Of a DNA stretch of 64,000 nucleotides, positions 50,419 to 63,700 are shown piece after piece (the stretch's first letter is position 1; each line of letters opens with the position of its first letter). Source of the stretch: Trichomonas vaginalis G3 (lineage: Eukaryota; Parabasalia; Trichomonadida; Trichomonadidae). Made by a program: the position numbers and the translations under genes. The stretch covers positions 22,102,082-22,166,081 of the forward strand of contig NC_067207.1 of assembly GCF_026262505.1 (NCBI RefSeq), read 5' to 3'. The notes below the pieces were generated by a model. The model was not told where the DNA came from, did no database searches, and worked only from the letters and a program-made list of their open reading frames with translations.

Positions 50419-53400
50419 ATGCTACCATTCTTTATCTGTGCAAATGAAGATAGTATTTCGTTAAGAAGCATCAAAACCATCAGCCAGATCATTTTATTTA
50501 TATGGGAGATACTAGTTTCTGTCATGTACACAGATACTAAGCACTTCGATAACAATTATGGGCCTTTATCATTTATTTACACAATTTTCAAGAACATTTT
50601 CTTCATAGAAGAAGAATATACAGGAAGCTTATTCTCATCCCCACCAATTGTAATCAATGCTGTACTTATTATACTGTATTTTTTCTATTATTTAGTGATT
50701 TTTAGATATATTTTAACAAAATTTATGACAAAAGCACAACGTATTTACCTCGAAATCATTTCAGATTTGTTCCCAGTTCTCATGTTTATATATACTTTAT
50801 CCAATGCCATCTTATGCATTATTCATTCCTTCAATTCTTCCGATCCATACCATGAATACCTACTTAGATTTGCTTTAATTACATTCATATTTTGTCTTCC
50901 AGGGTTTTTCATTGGTATAGGCCACGTAACTTTCGTTATTTGCAGTGATTATCGCTTTACAATTTTAAGTGCTCGCAATTATATATCAAGAATCCTCATC
51001 CTTATTCTACTCTCTGTCCTAAAAATAGTTCACCAAATCAATATTTTTCGAACTACAATTTCATCTTACTTAATTCCGTCTGGAATGATATTTATTTCAT
51101 GTTATGCGATATTCCTTACAATGTTCAGGCATTCATCAACATATTTTTCATGTCGCTTGATGCATACAACGATTTCTTATAATTTCTTACTAAATAGTAT
51201 CATAATATTGGTTCTTCCGCTACTAAAGAAAGCACCATTACTATACTGCCAATATACAGCAATTGCTTTGTGTATTCTTTCGTTTATTTCGTCTGCAACA
51301 TTCCAATATTTCTTAAATTGCAGATCAATGTTGATTTACAATCTGGAACCGATGGCAATAATAAAGAACTACAGTCCATCACGAATTTTGCTTTATCTCT
51401 CAATTTTGGAGCAAAAAAATTATCAAATTTCTGAAGAATTGATTTCAGCGATTTACAAAGAATGTCCGAACGCAAATGACTTACATTTGTATTTATTCAA
51501 TCATACAGTTCGTTACGACATGGAATTCCAGTATAATCCTTTATTATTACACTGTATGATGCAGAAAGCTCATAATGACATATTATTCCAGGTTTCCTTG
51601 TTGTTGGTACTTGATTTCGCCAGCCGTTCTGATATAAAAGACTGTTCTTCATTGAAAAAGCTTCATTTCATTGAAAGGCTTGATTACACGAAGAGTTGTG
51701 CTTCCAATTTCTGGAATTATGTCCTCAACGATATGTCCATGGCCGCTTCAACCGTTTTCTTCAAATTGTACCGAAATGCAGATTTATTTGAGAAGTTTTA
51801 TAACAGTTTAGATGAAACTGAGAAGAATAACTCATTCTATAAGATATTATACATAGAATATGCAAAATTAATCGGTGCAAGATACGAATCTATAAAAGAT
51901 CTCGAAATTTCAATAGAAAAGGAAGGAAATGTTGAGTCATCTTGGATCAGACCATTCGATGGAGTGTTTGAAGATAATAAATTGACCCTTTTTGCTAATC
52001 AATTTGGTCAATTTAAATATGAAACCGGCCAAAAGTTCATAAAACCAGAAAGAGTGAAAAGAGCAAAACATGGTAACGATATAGGTACTAGATATACCGT
52101 TCTGCAGGATATATTCTCATTCCTGACCTTAATTATACCTCTTATTTTTATGTTAATTTCAGGAACCCTGTTTTTCGTTTATTATTCTAAAATGTTGGAA
52201 GACAAACCATATTCATTCAATGCCTGCCCTGCAATGCTCTCAACAATGGATACTTTCTTCTGGGATGTATTTTTGAATTCGACCCAACAGACTTTGGCCC
52301 GACCAGTCTTCAAAGAATCGTATGAGGAATTCATTAATACGACTCTTGAACAGGTTGTTCAACAAGAATTGTACGATAATCACTTTAAATCCGGAGTAAT
52401 TCAAATTAGCCAATGGATGACGAAACTTTTGAATATACTGCCTTATAAAGTGTTCGAAGACATAGCAAAAACCGATGAATTTGTCAACATTACGATGACA
52501 TTTATAAATTTGTCAATTGATTCAATGGAATTGGGTTATACATACTTGACCAATCTACAAACAGTGTTAGAGAAAGGAAAGAAACTGATTCAAGAAGTCA
52601 ATTTAATATTTTTATACGTAATAGCCTTTGTTGTTGTAGTTGTTGCTATTAATTACATTGTTCTTTACTACAAGTACAAGAATATGTTCACACAGCTTCT
52701 TTTAATCAAGAAACAAATCGTTAATAAATTATATAAACTTATTAACGAGCCGCAATTCAATTCCAGTAAGAAAATACAAACAACTGATATCTCAACAATA
52801 TCTTTCTTCACTACATGTATCGTTGTTCATGGCGCTATTTTGCTGATTACGCTTATCGCATGTTATCTTTGGAATTATTTCTTAATTAAAGAGCTTGATG
52901 ATGTTTCCAAGAAGTACAGATACGCTTTACAAGCCGATTTCTTCCCAACTGTCAAAGTAACTTCATTATATGCGATCGGAACTTTGAATCAGAACAGCCA
53001 AACAGCATCAATCCTTACTGAATGGCTTAGATTCACTGCATTCTTGGCACGTACCATCGCAGGAATCAGAACGAACATGACAATTCAGCCAACAAACGAA
53101 ACAGGTAAATTACCACCGAATTTCATGGTAAGAACAAAATACGGAGATATATTAAAGCTATCTAGTGAAGAAGATAGTGTCCATTTCTTAACAATCCTCG
53201 CTTCAATTTATGATCTCATAAATGATTTGCTCGACAACACAAAATTAGAGGATTATAACATGAGTTACATGCAGCTCCATGCATTGAACGTATACAATAA
53301 CGATACTTATCGTTTTTGCCAGATGAATATTAAATCTTGGGAATGGGAGTCTGGTTTGACATATTTTACCTTAGGAGTATTTATTTTTGTGATGATTGTC

Positions 53401-54453
53401 ATGTTAGTTGTTCTTCTATTTCTTTTCCGATATTTTTATAATTTCAGATGTGCAACGATTTACTTCTTTAGGATGATAAATGCTGTTCCCGATGAAAGCC
53501 CATTCGATGATGGTACCCAAATGACCTTGTTTAAGAAACCTTATCGAACTTTGATGAGTAGAGTTCTCGAAACGATGCCGGTAGGTATCGTAACGACCAA
53601 TAAAAACGGTGTAATTTTGGCCGCAAACGATGAAGCCGTTAAAAGATTCCCAGAATTTATTAAAAATGGAATTAAACTGAATACCGACCTTTTGCAGTCA
53701 TTTACTAATGCAAATGGCGAGACAACATATTATGAGGTTACTACGGCTCCTTCCAACGTTTATGGCTTGAGTTCGATTAATCCGAGATTCACCGGCCAAT
53801 TTACGACGATTATCAAGGACATAACCATGGTAAATAATTTAGACAACACAGTTAACTCTATTTCCAGAGATTTGGAGAAACTTCGCGATGAAGTTTTTCC
53901 AACTCCTGTTTCCAACATGAGGGATTCGTGTGTTTACTTGGAGAACATGATTGTTGTAGATATTGCATTCCCTGAAACCGCAACAATTCAAGAAATTGAA
54001 GAATTTGGAATTTATGCGAAAGAATATGCAGAACAAACAACAACTTTCTTCACAAGCAACACTTTCCAATGGTCCTTCTCATTTATGTTCACTGCTTATG
54101 AATCTATTGTTAGAGAAAGACAAAATTACCAAGATGCTGTCGAATTTACAAAACAGATCTTCAAGAAGCGCCAGGATGTAAAAGTAGGAATTGCTACAGC
54201 TGATGGTGGCTTCTGTATCATAAATAAAACAAATTTCCCAGGAGTTTTAGTTTATTCAACAGCAATGACCACTGCATGCTGTCTTACGAGATTTGCAAAG
54301 CCAGGAGGTGTTGCAATTGAGTGGCATGCTCTGATGATGATTTCTGACATTGATGCAAATCCAGATTCAGTCAAAAGAGAAAATTTGTCAGGAAAGGATG
54401 TTGATTTCTGCATATTTGATAATATAACTTCGTTCACTCAGAAAACATTATAA
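50419..54453 (+). CDS. Multi-membrane PAS and cyclase-like protein, at least 1344 aa
   Basis: The large trichomonad membrane-cyclase architecture. Numbering here is from 50329, the start of the open frame. N-terminal helices lie within about residues 45-330, then a soluble part (about 340-590), TM about 596-620, TM about 758-783, TM about 823-850, an extracytoplasmic loop, and TM about 1009-1035. A PAS-like domain follows at about 1075-1150 (MPVGIVTTNKNGVILAANDE) and a nucleotide-cyclase-like domain at about 1198-1360 (YLENMIVVDIAFPETA, VKVGIATADGGFCI, AKPGGVAIEWHALM). The first metal Asp region is present (VVDI), but the family's GFT and HGD-type signatures are altered, so catalysis is doubtful. 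The first in-frame ATG is 50419 and the frame is open further upstream without a Met, so the 5' end may be truncated. Confidence 0.75.
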   Translation: MLPFFICANEDSISLRSIKTISQIILFIWEILVSVMYTDTKHFDNNYGPLSFIYTIFKNIFFIEEEYTGSLFSSPPIVINAVLIILYFFYYLVIFRYILTKFMTKAQRIYLEIISDLFPVLMFIYTLSNAILCIIHSFNSSDPYHEYLLRFALITFIFCLPGFFIGIGHVTFVICSDYRFTILSARNYISRILILILLSVLKIVHQINIFRTTISSYLIPSGMIFISCYAIFLTMFRHSSTYFSCRLMHTTISYNFLLNSIIILVLPLLKKAPLLYCQYTAIALCILSFISSATFQYFLNCRSMLIYNLEPMAIIKNYSPSRILLYLSILEQKNYQISEELISAIYKECPNANDLHLYLFNHTVRYDMEFQYNPLLLHCMMQKAHNDILFQVSLLLVLDFASRSDIKDCSSLKKLHFIERLDYTKSCASNFWNYVLNDMSMAASTVFFKLYRNADLFEKFYNSLDETEKNNSFYKILYIEYAKLIGARYESIKDLEISIEKEGNVESSWIRPFDGVFEDNKLTLFANQFGQFKYETGQKFIKPERVKRAKHGNDIGTRYTVLQDIFSFLTLIIPLIFMLISGTLFFVYYSKMLEDKPYSFNACPAMLSTMDTFFWDVFLNSTQQTLARPVFKESYEEFINTTLEQVVQQELYDNHFKSGVIQISQWMTKLLNILPYKVFEDIAKTDEFVNITMTFINLSIDSMELGYTYLTNLQTVLEKGKKLIQEVNLIFLYVIAFVVVVVAINYIVLYYKYKNMFTQLLLIKKQIVNKLYKLINEPQFNSSKKIQTTDISTISFFTTCIVVHGAILLITLIACYLWNYFLIKELDDVSKKYRYALQADFFPTVKVTSLYAIGTLNQNSQTASILTEWLRFTAFLARTIAGIRTNMTIQPTNETGKLPPNFMVRTKYGDILKLSSEEDSVHFLTILASIYDLINDLLDNTKLEDYNMSYMQLHALNVYNNDTYRFCQMNIKSWEWESGLTYFTLGVFIFVMIVMLVVLLFLFRYFYNFRCATIYFFRMINAVPDESPFDDGTQMTLFKKPYRTLMSRVLETMPVGIVTTNKNGVILAANDEAVKRFPEFIKNGIKLNTDLLQSFTNANGETTYYEVTTAPSNVYGLSSINPRFTGQFTTIIKDITMVNNLDNTVNSISRDLEKLRDEVFPTPVSNMRDSCVYLENMIVVDIAFPETATIQEIEEFGIYAKEYAEQTTTFFTSNTFQWSFSFMFTAYESIVRERQNYQDAVEFTKQIFKKRQDVKVGIATADGGFCIINKTNFPGVLVYSTAMTTACCLTRFAKPGGVAIEWHALMMISDIDANPDSVKRENLSGKDVDFCIFDNITSFTQKTL

Positions 54454-54790
54454 TTTTAATAGATATATTTATTTTGTTGTTCTTTTAAAACTTCTTAATA
54501 TATTACATAAGATTATTTTTCATCACAATATTAATATTCTTAATAAATTGATTCAGATTTAGATCATTTCGAATTCAAATATAAAATTACTGAAAAATCA
54601 ATAGTCAATATCATATTGTTAAGATATGCATAGAACAAACTAGTTCCTTAATTTGAGTGCTTTCGAAATATCAAATGATGAAATTGAGATTAAGTAATGT
54701 TATAGGTCATAATTCAAATTATACATACCAAAAAGAATACTACTATGTTAGTAAATAAATATCAATAGTTAAACAAAATATACAAAATTT
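54454..54790. other. Convergent intergenic region, nothing recognised
   Basis: 337 bp between the 3' ends of the cyclase-like gene and the giant repeat gene. AT-rich, no inverted-repeat element. Confidence 0.5.
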
Positions 54791-57700
54791 TTAAAGTTCT
54801 TCAACAACTTGTTGATTATGGTTTTCGAGTTCTTGTTCTTCTTCATTAGAGAATAATTGCTCATCTTCTTCGTTTTCGAATAAATTCTCTTCTTCTTTGT
54901 GACCAGATGTTTCAAATCTTTTTGCGAGATCATCATTTTCTTCTTCTGCAGATAATTCACCTTCATCAATTTCAACTTTTTCTTCAGTATTTTCATTCTC
55001 AAAACTATTTGCCTCTTCTTCGTTGTTTCCAGAAATTAGTTCGCTGCTTTCTCCTGAAATCATCCTCAAAAGAGACAATCTTGCTCTTTCTTTAGCCATT
55101 CTTATTGTGTATTCATGAGAATTAGCTAAATCATCTGAGGACTTTTCTTCCTTCTTTACTTCTTCTTTCACAGGTTCTTCAACTTTTTCTTCTTCTTCAA
55201 TCTTTTGTTCTTCTTCTCCTTTTTGTTCTTCCTCTTCTTCAACCTTTGATTTCTCTTTTGTGCTTTCTTCTTCAGCAACATTTTCTTTAGATGATATTTC
55301 ATCTATTGGCATAGAAATAGACTGATTTACTTCATCACTTGGTTCTCCAATATTTGATGTTATTTGTCTTGGAGTTTCTTCTTCTTCATTGACTTTGCTT
55401 TCATCATTTGTGCTTTCACTCATTTGGGATCTTGTTAATCCATAAAGTGAATCTTTTTCACTTAATAAATCATCAAGGAAGTCATCGATATCTACTTCCT
55501 TAGTTGGACTAAGAGATGTGTTAATTTCTGATAATTCTTGGCTTCTTTCTGCGCTGTAATCTTCATTCTTCTTAAATTCATCGTCATCTTCTTTTTCATC
55601 AGGAGATTCAAATTTAATTTGATCTTTAATGAGTTTGGAATCATCAATAATATCAGCAGCATCAATTATATCAAGAACATGGCTACTTGATGGTTCCATT
55701 TCTGATGTTGGATGCTTTAAGAAATCAAAAACAGTATCACTTTCTGTAACTTCTTGACTTTTCTCTTTTTGCTCATTGTCGTAATTCATGTTGATGTTGT
55801 CAAGAGATCTTGTGTTGATTTGTGGTTTAATTGATTCATAAGCATCATCTTCATTAGGAATATTTTCTGTTATCTTTTCAATATCTTCATTTAATTCATC
55901 TACGGCTCTTTGTTTCATTGGTATTTCTGGTTTAGATTTCATTTCATTAAGTGATGAATTTAGTGATGGAGAAGGAACTCCCTTTGGAGAAATATCTTCT
56001 GTGATTTGTTCGATTTCCTCTTCTTTGATTTTCTCTGGAATTTCTGGCTTTGGAGAGAAATTATCAATTGAAGATGATTTGATTTGGATCTCTGGGATCT
56101 CAGGATGAATTGACTGATCCACAATTTGTTTTGTTTCTTCTTCTGTTGGTTTGATTTCTTGGGAAACATATTGATGAGTTACTTTTGATGAAACATCGAA
56201 ATCTTCTTCGAAATCAATGTCTCTTTCATTTATTTCCTCTTCATTGAAGTCTTCTTCTTCAATAGTTGGCTTAGGAACAAATCTATCTAATGATGATTTA
56301 ATTGTTGGTTTAATAGAATCAACATTAGTTTGATCAATTCGATCAACAATAGATTTTGTCTCTTCATCAGTAACATCACGCTTGTTTTCAGTTAAAACAT
56401 CTTCCTGAACTGGAATTGTTGGTTTTGGCTCAAAATTATTCAATGATGTTTTGATTATTGGTTTCATTGATTCAACATTTGTGATGTCAGTATTGTCTAT
56501 GATTTGCTTGCTGATTTCTTCAATATTTTCTTCTTCTTCAACTTTTTCCTTCTCTGGGATTTCCGGCTTTGGTTGAATGTTATCAATTGTTGCATTTATT
56601 GTTGGTTTCATTGATTCAACATTTGTGATATCTGTGTTGTTTCTGGTTTCTTTACTGACTTCATCAAGATTTTCTTCTTCCTCTTCTTCTATTTCTTCTT
56701 TCTCTGGAATCTCTGGCTTTGTCTGAATGTTGTCTATTGATGCTTTAATTGTTGGTTTCATTGATTCTACTGGATTTTGTAATGAGTTGTTGGCGATGCT
56801 TAAGATGTCTTCTGATGATGGTTCTTGTTTGGTATTAGAAACCAATATTGATTTAACTGAGTCATCAAGTATTTCTTCTACAATTTGATTTGCAACATTT
56901 GGATCCATTGATTTAATAATGGAAGGTTTCATTTGAATGTTGTCTAATTTAGAAGAAATTTGTGGTTTTACATCATTTAATGTTGGTTTTGTTGTATTAT
57001 CAGCTATTTCTTTGGCTTCTTCATCAGTAACATCTCTTTTAGATTCTTCAAGTTTGACATCATTTAATGCATCATTAAAGATGTTTTCAACAATTTGTTC
57101 TGAAACATTTTCTTCGATTTCAGGAACAATCTTTTCTGGAATTTCTTCTTTTTGGAAGTTATCAAGAGTTGGTTTAATTTCTGGTTCGAGATTCTCTACT
57201 TTAGGATCAAATACTTTGTCAACAATTTCATTCTCATGAAGATCTTCTTCCTCTGGAATTTCTTCTTTATGGAAGTTATTCAATGAAGAACTTATTTCTG
57301 GTGATAAATCTTCAACAGCTTTTTCTGTGTCAATGTTTTCATTTACTATTTCATTAATTGTCTCATCTTTAAGTTCTTCTTCTTCACTTTTCTCTGGGAT
57401 TTCGACTTTAGAAAATGAATCTAAATGTGATGAAATCTTTGGTTCAACTAAATCAAGTTTATCAGTTGATTTTTCTGCAATTTCATTGATTTGCTCTTCC
57501 GTTGGTTCAATTTGCTTTTGTGCAAGTAAAATTGATTTCAATGATTCGTCTAAAAGTTCATCAACAATTTTATCAGCAATCTTTGGATCAATTGATGGAA
57601 CAATAACTGGTTTGATCTTGAAATTATCAAGTTTAGATTTTAACACTGGTTTGATCAATTCAACATTAGTTTGATCAATTGTATCAGCAATAGATTTGGC

Positions 57701-60700
57701 TTCTTCATCAGTTATATCTCGTTTGATTTCTTCCAATTCAATGGAATTGATAGTTTCAGTTAAAATATCTTCAACAACTTTTTCACTGACTTGTGGATCA
57801 ATATTAATTTTAACTGGAATTGTTGGTTTTGGTTCAAAGTTGTTCAATGATGCTTTAATTATTGGTTTCATTGATTCAACATTTGTGATATCTGTTTGAT
57901 CAATAATGTCTAATTCTATATTGCGTGTATCAATTTCTTTCTCTGGTTTTAATTGAATATTGTCAATTGATTGAGAAATATTTGGTTTCATTGGTTCTAA
58001 ATCATTCATGATATTGTTTTCAGCAATTTGATTAATTTCTTCATCTGTTGGATGTTGAATTGCAGGAACAAAAGAAATATTATTAAGTTCTTCATCTAAA
58101 ATATCTTCTACAAGTTTTTCTGCAGCTGAATCATCAATTTTTGGTGAAATTGAAGGTTTTTGTTGGAAATTGTTGATTGATGTTGAAATAGCTGGATTCA
58201 ATGGCTTCACATCATTATTAACATTATTATCAGCAATTTCGTTTATTTCTTCTGTTGTTGGTTCACGAATTTGTTTGACTTCAGAGAATTTGATCGAATC
58301 AATCACATCTTTCATAATATTTTCAACAACTTCATTTGAAACATTTTCATCTATTTGAGGAACAACTTTTTCCTTTGGTTTGAAATCATTTAATGATGAT
58401 TCAATATCTGGTTTAAGTTCTTCATTGATTTGTTCATCATCAAATGTTTCATTTGTGATCTCATCAACTTCTTTTTGTGTTACATCTCTAATTTTTTCTG
58501 GAATTTGTGGTTTAGAAACAAATCTATCTAAAGCAGAATATCTGATTTCTGGTTTTGGAACTTCATATTTTTGTTCTTCAGTAACATCAGAAGCAACTTT
58601 GGAAACATCAATTTGTTCTTTTTCTGCAAGAATTACATCATTCAATGTTTCTGAAAGAATTTTAGAAACAATTTGTTTCGCCTGCTGTGGATTCATTTTT
58701 GGAACTTCTTTCTTTGGTGCCAATGATCTCAAAGCTTGATTTGGATTAAATATGTTGTTAACAATGTCATTAAGGATATCTTCTGATATTTTAGGAACTT
58801 TCTTTATTGGAATTGAAGCTGGAATATAACGAATTATTGAATCAGAAAGAATTGGAATCAAATAACTAATTCCTTGTTCTGAATTAAATATGTTTTGTGC
58901 AATTTGGAGAATTTCTTCCGGTGTTGGTTCTCTTATTTTCTTTTTCTCAACAAATGATATTTCATCAATTGTATCGTTGAGAATGGAAGAAACTATGTCT
59001 TTGCTTTGTGTTGGATCAATTTTTGGAATAACTTGTGGTTTTATCTGGAAATTATCAATATGTGATGAAATTTGTGGATTTAATTCATCAATATTAGTTT
59101 TAACATTGTTTTCTACTATTTCATTTGCTTCTTCATCAGTTACATCTCTCTTCTTTGTAACTTTTTCTTTTGGTTTCATGTTATCAAGATTTGTTTTGAT
59201 CATTGGTTTTGAATCTTTAACATCTAAATCTGTTACATTATCAGTAATTTCTCTGACTTCTTCTTCAGTGACATCTCGTTTGGCTTCTTCCAAATGGATA
59301 TCATTAATTGCTTCTTGAAGCATGTCATCAATGAGTTCTTCACTAACTTTTGGATCAATGTCTATTTTAACTGAATCTGTTGGTTTAAATGTGAAATTAT
59401 CAAGTGAAGATTTGATAATTGGCTTTGCATCATCAACATTTAAGTTTGCCACATTATCTGTGATTTCCTTTGATTCTTCTTTGGTAACGTCACGCTTTGA
59501 TTCAGCAAATTTGATGTCATCAATTGTTTCTTGAAGTTCATTCTCAATTATTTGTTCACTCAACTTTGGATCGATTTCAAATTTAACTGGAACTGATGGT
59601 TTTGGCTGAATGTTGTCAAGAGCGGAATTTATTACTGGTTTTGCATTTGAAACATTTAGATCTGATACATTTTCTGTAATTTCATTGATTTCTTCTTGGG
59701 TAACATCACGCTTTGATTCTGTAAATTTGATATCATTAACTGCTTCTTGAAGTTCCTTTGAAACAAGATCTTCACTCACTTTGGGATCAATGTCAACCTT
59801 AGCTGGAATTGTTGGTTTAGAATGAATATTATCAAGAGATGAATTGATTGTTGGTGAAATATATTCAATATTTGTTTTGTCAACAGAATCAACAATTTCA
59901 TAAATTTCATCAGATCCAATCTTTTCTTCTTTTTCTTCTTCCTCTTCAGTGACAACTTGTTTGGCTTCTTCAAACTTGATGTCACTGATTGCTTCTTGAA
60001 GTTCATTCTCAATAAGTTCTTCACTAACTTTAGGATCAATGTCGATTTTGATTGAAATTCTTGGTTTAAGTTTGAAATTATCAAGTGATGATTTAATAAC
60101 TGGCTTTGCATCATTAATATCTAAATCTGTAATGTTATCTGTGATTTCTTTCGCTTCTTCTTCGGTGACATCTCGTTTGGCTTCTTCCAACTTGATGTCA
60201 TTAATTGCTTCTTGAAGTTCATTTTCAATTAATTTTTCACTCAATTTAGGATCAATTTCAAATTTAACTGGAATTGTTGGTTTGGAATGAATATTATCAA
60301 GAGATGTATTAATTGTTGGTGAAATAGATTCAACATTTGTGTTGTCAACATTATCGACAATTTGATTGATTTCATCTGGTTCAGCATCTTTCTTTGTTTC
60401 TTTAACTCGAACTGGAATTGTTGGTTTGAGTTGGATGTTGAAAAGAGAGGAAATTGCAAATGTTGGTTCTGGATATTTGTATGGAGAAACTGTTGTTGCA
60501 ATGTCCAAAATATCATCTTCTGTAATTTCAAACTTTTCTTCTTCCTCCAAATATTCTTCCTCTTCTTCTTCGATTTGAAGTAATGAAGCAAGATCTTTCT
60601 TTGAAACAAAGTTTTCGACTTCTTCGTCGATTTTTTCTGGAATCTCTTCTTTACGGAAACTATCAAGCGATGGTTTAATTTCTGGTTCAAGTTCATCAAC

Positions 60701-63700
60701 TTGTCCTTCAAATACTTCATTAGCAATTATATCTTCATGAAGTTCTTCTTCCTCTTCTTCTATTTCTTGTTTCATTGTAATATTTTCAATATTTGTAGAA
60801 ATTTCTGGTTTGAGTAAATCATAAACATTATCTGGATCGAAAACATTCTTTGCAATTTCCTCACTAGCATCTTCTGACGGTTCTTGAATCTTTTCTTCTT
60901 CTTCAATGAACTTGATATCATTAATTGTTTCATTCATGATATTTTCAATGAGATTTGAAGCTTGGAAAGGTGAAATTGCAATGATTTTGACTTCTGCAGG
61001 TGAGAAAACCATTTTAACTCTTTGTTTGTTAATTGGTGATTGATGTTGTTTAACAGGAATCTTTGGTCTAATTAAGAAGTTTTGAAGTGCATTTGTATTA
61101 ATAGATGGTTCAGGTTCTGCAAATTCAGCAACTTCATCAAGAATATCTTGTGCAGTTTCATCATCAATATCAATTATTTCTTCCTCTTCTCCTTCTTGGA
61201 TTTCCTCTTCATATTCATCTGAAATCAATTGAGAGAATTTAGCTAACACGCTTGCAGCCTTATCTTCGAAATTATCACGTATTTCTTCCTCTTCCTCCTC
61301 TTCTTCTTCAATTTTGAGTTCTGTTGATTCTTCTGTTTTAACAGGGATTTGAACTCTAACAAAGTTGTTGAGAGATGTTGAGATTGAAGGTTGTAAAACA
61401 TCTTCTGATTGTTTTTCATCGAACACTTCATTAGCAACATCTTTTTGTAATTCTTCTGTTATTTCTTCTTCATGTATTTCCTCTTCTTCTTCTTCCTCTT
61501 CAATTTCTTCTTCTTCTTTAACTGGAGTTTGTTTCTCTGGAATGAGAACTTTGACGAAATTAAGAAGAGACTTTGAAATGAAAGGTGAAAGTGAGTCAAC
61601 ATTAGTTTTAACAACATTTTCGGCAATGATATCTTCATGAATTTCTTCTTCCACTTCTTCTTCTTCCTCTTCTTCAACTTTGACTGGAATTTCTGGTTTG
61701 GATGTGAAATTGTTGATTTGTGATGAAAATCTTGGTTTAAGAAGTTCATAAACATCAGTTGTATCAAAGATTTGTTTTGCAATTTCTTTAGGAGCAGTTT
61801 CTGGAACTTCTTTCTTTGGAATGATTTTCTCTGGTATTTCAACAATCTGATAGTTATCGATGGATGGAGATAAATCTGAAACGATTTCATTAACTACATC
61901 ATCCAAATTAACACTGTTTCCGATGATTTCGGCATAAATGTCATCAGGAATTTCAACTTTCTTTTCTTCCATTGGCTTCATATTATTAAGATTTGTAGGA
62001 AGTGATGGAATAATTACATCATCTAAATTAACAACTCCATTTACGATTTCATTGATCATTTCATCAGTAATTTCTGGTTTCTTCTTTTCTGGCTTTTGTT
62101 TCATTGTGAAATCATATAAAGAACTGCTTGGTTTGTGAGTAATTGTTTGATCAACATCATCAAAGTTGAATGAATCAAGAATCTTCTTGATTTCATCGGA
62201 ATTAACATCTTCAAACTTCGGTTTTTCTTCGATTTCAATTGAATTCAAAACATCGCATGAAAACTTTGTTAATTCATTATCAACATCATCGAAGTTATCA
62301 AATGGAACAGCCTTTGCAGCTTCTTCATCATCTAAACCTTTAATAGGTATTGAAGGAAGCATCAAATCATCAAGAGAAATTGTAAATCTTGTGATTTCGT
62401 GTTCAACATCATCCATATCGAAGAAATTAACAACTTTGAGAGCTTCTTCATCTGTTAATTCAGGAATTTGCTTCTCAGGAACATCAATCATCTGATAATT
62501 AGCAATTGGAAGCTGTTTGGGAATGAAATCACCGAGGATTTCATCCAAATTAATGAAAGAAACTGTTTCTTCAGCTTCTTTATTAGATAATCCTGGAATT
62601 CTAACAAACTCAAATGTATCAAGTGATTTGATTGATGTATGGATTATATCTTGATGAATTGAATCTGGTTTGATATAATCTGTAGCTTCATTTGCTTCTT
62701 CTTTTTCGAATTTTGGTTGTGGAGGTGCTTCAATTAAAGGTTTCTCAATACGAGGAGTTGGTTTCTGATCAATGAAGACATCTTTAGCAGGTATCTGTTT
62801 ATGGTCATCATCTGTTGAAAATGCATCATCAACATCAATTGGTTCTGATGTGAAATCACTTGAGAAATCATCAACAGGTTGATTCTGTGTCATTTTCTGT
62901 CTGTCCATAATATCATTTACGTCTTTAATGATGGATTTAACAACGTCTTCATCACCTGATTGTTGTGGAGAGTTATTAATTGAAATGAAACTATCTTCTT
63001 CCTCGTCAACAAACTGTTCTTCTTCTTCATGTTTAGGTTGTTCCACTTTTTCTTCTTCCTCGTGTTTTTCTTCCTCTTCGTGTTTTTGTTCTTCTTCTTC
63101 CTCAACAACTGAAAAACTTAACATGTGTTCTGTGTTATTGGCTTGTTCAATTGCTTTCCTCAAGTCGAACATTTCTCTCAATGGTGATAGTCTGTCAAGA
63201 GGTTTGTTTTCTGGAGAAACAATGTTTTTAACATCAGGTAATTTGATGTCAACTTTAGGAACTTTGAGTTGAATTTGTTGTGTCAACTTTGGGAATGTTG
63301 TTTTCGCTTTCTTTCGAATAACTCTTGAAGCAACCCAAGTTGTAAATGCATGTTGCATTATGAATAAATCCTTTTGTCTGTTCTGTCTTCTTAAATGGTT
63401 TCTGAACACGTTTTGTATCATTTCTGCTGCAGCATTTTGGAAAGAAATCGAATAAGATTCTATTGCACTGTTATAAGAATCTCTAACATAATCTCTTGAC
63501 TGAGTAAGAGCATTCCATTCTCTTACAACTGCTCTTGATAATTTCCTTGATTTTAGTTTAGCACGGCTATCATCAATGTATTTTCTTCCTGCCTTTAATA
63601 CATATGTTCTTGCCATTTTCATGTAATTTCTTGCAAGTTCTTGCCATTTCTTTCCATCTTCGAGTTTTTGTTTTTCTTTTTGCATATCATCTTGTCTTTG

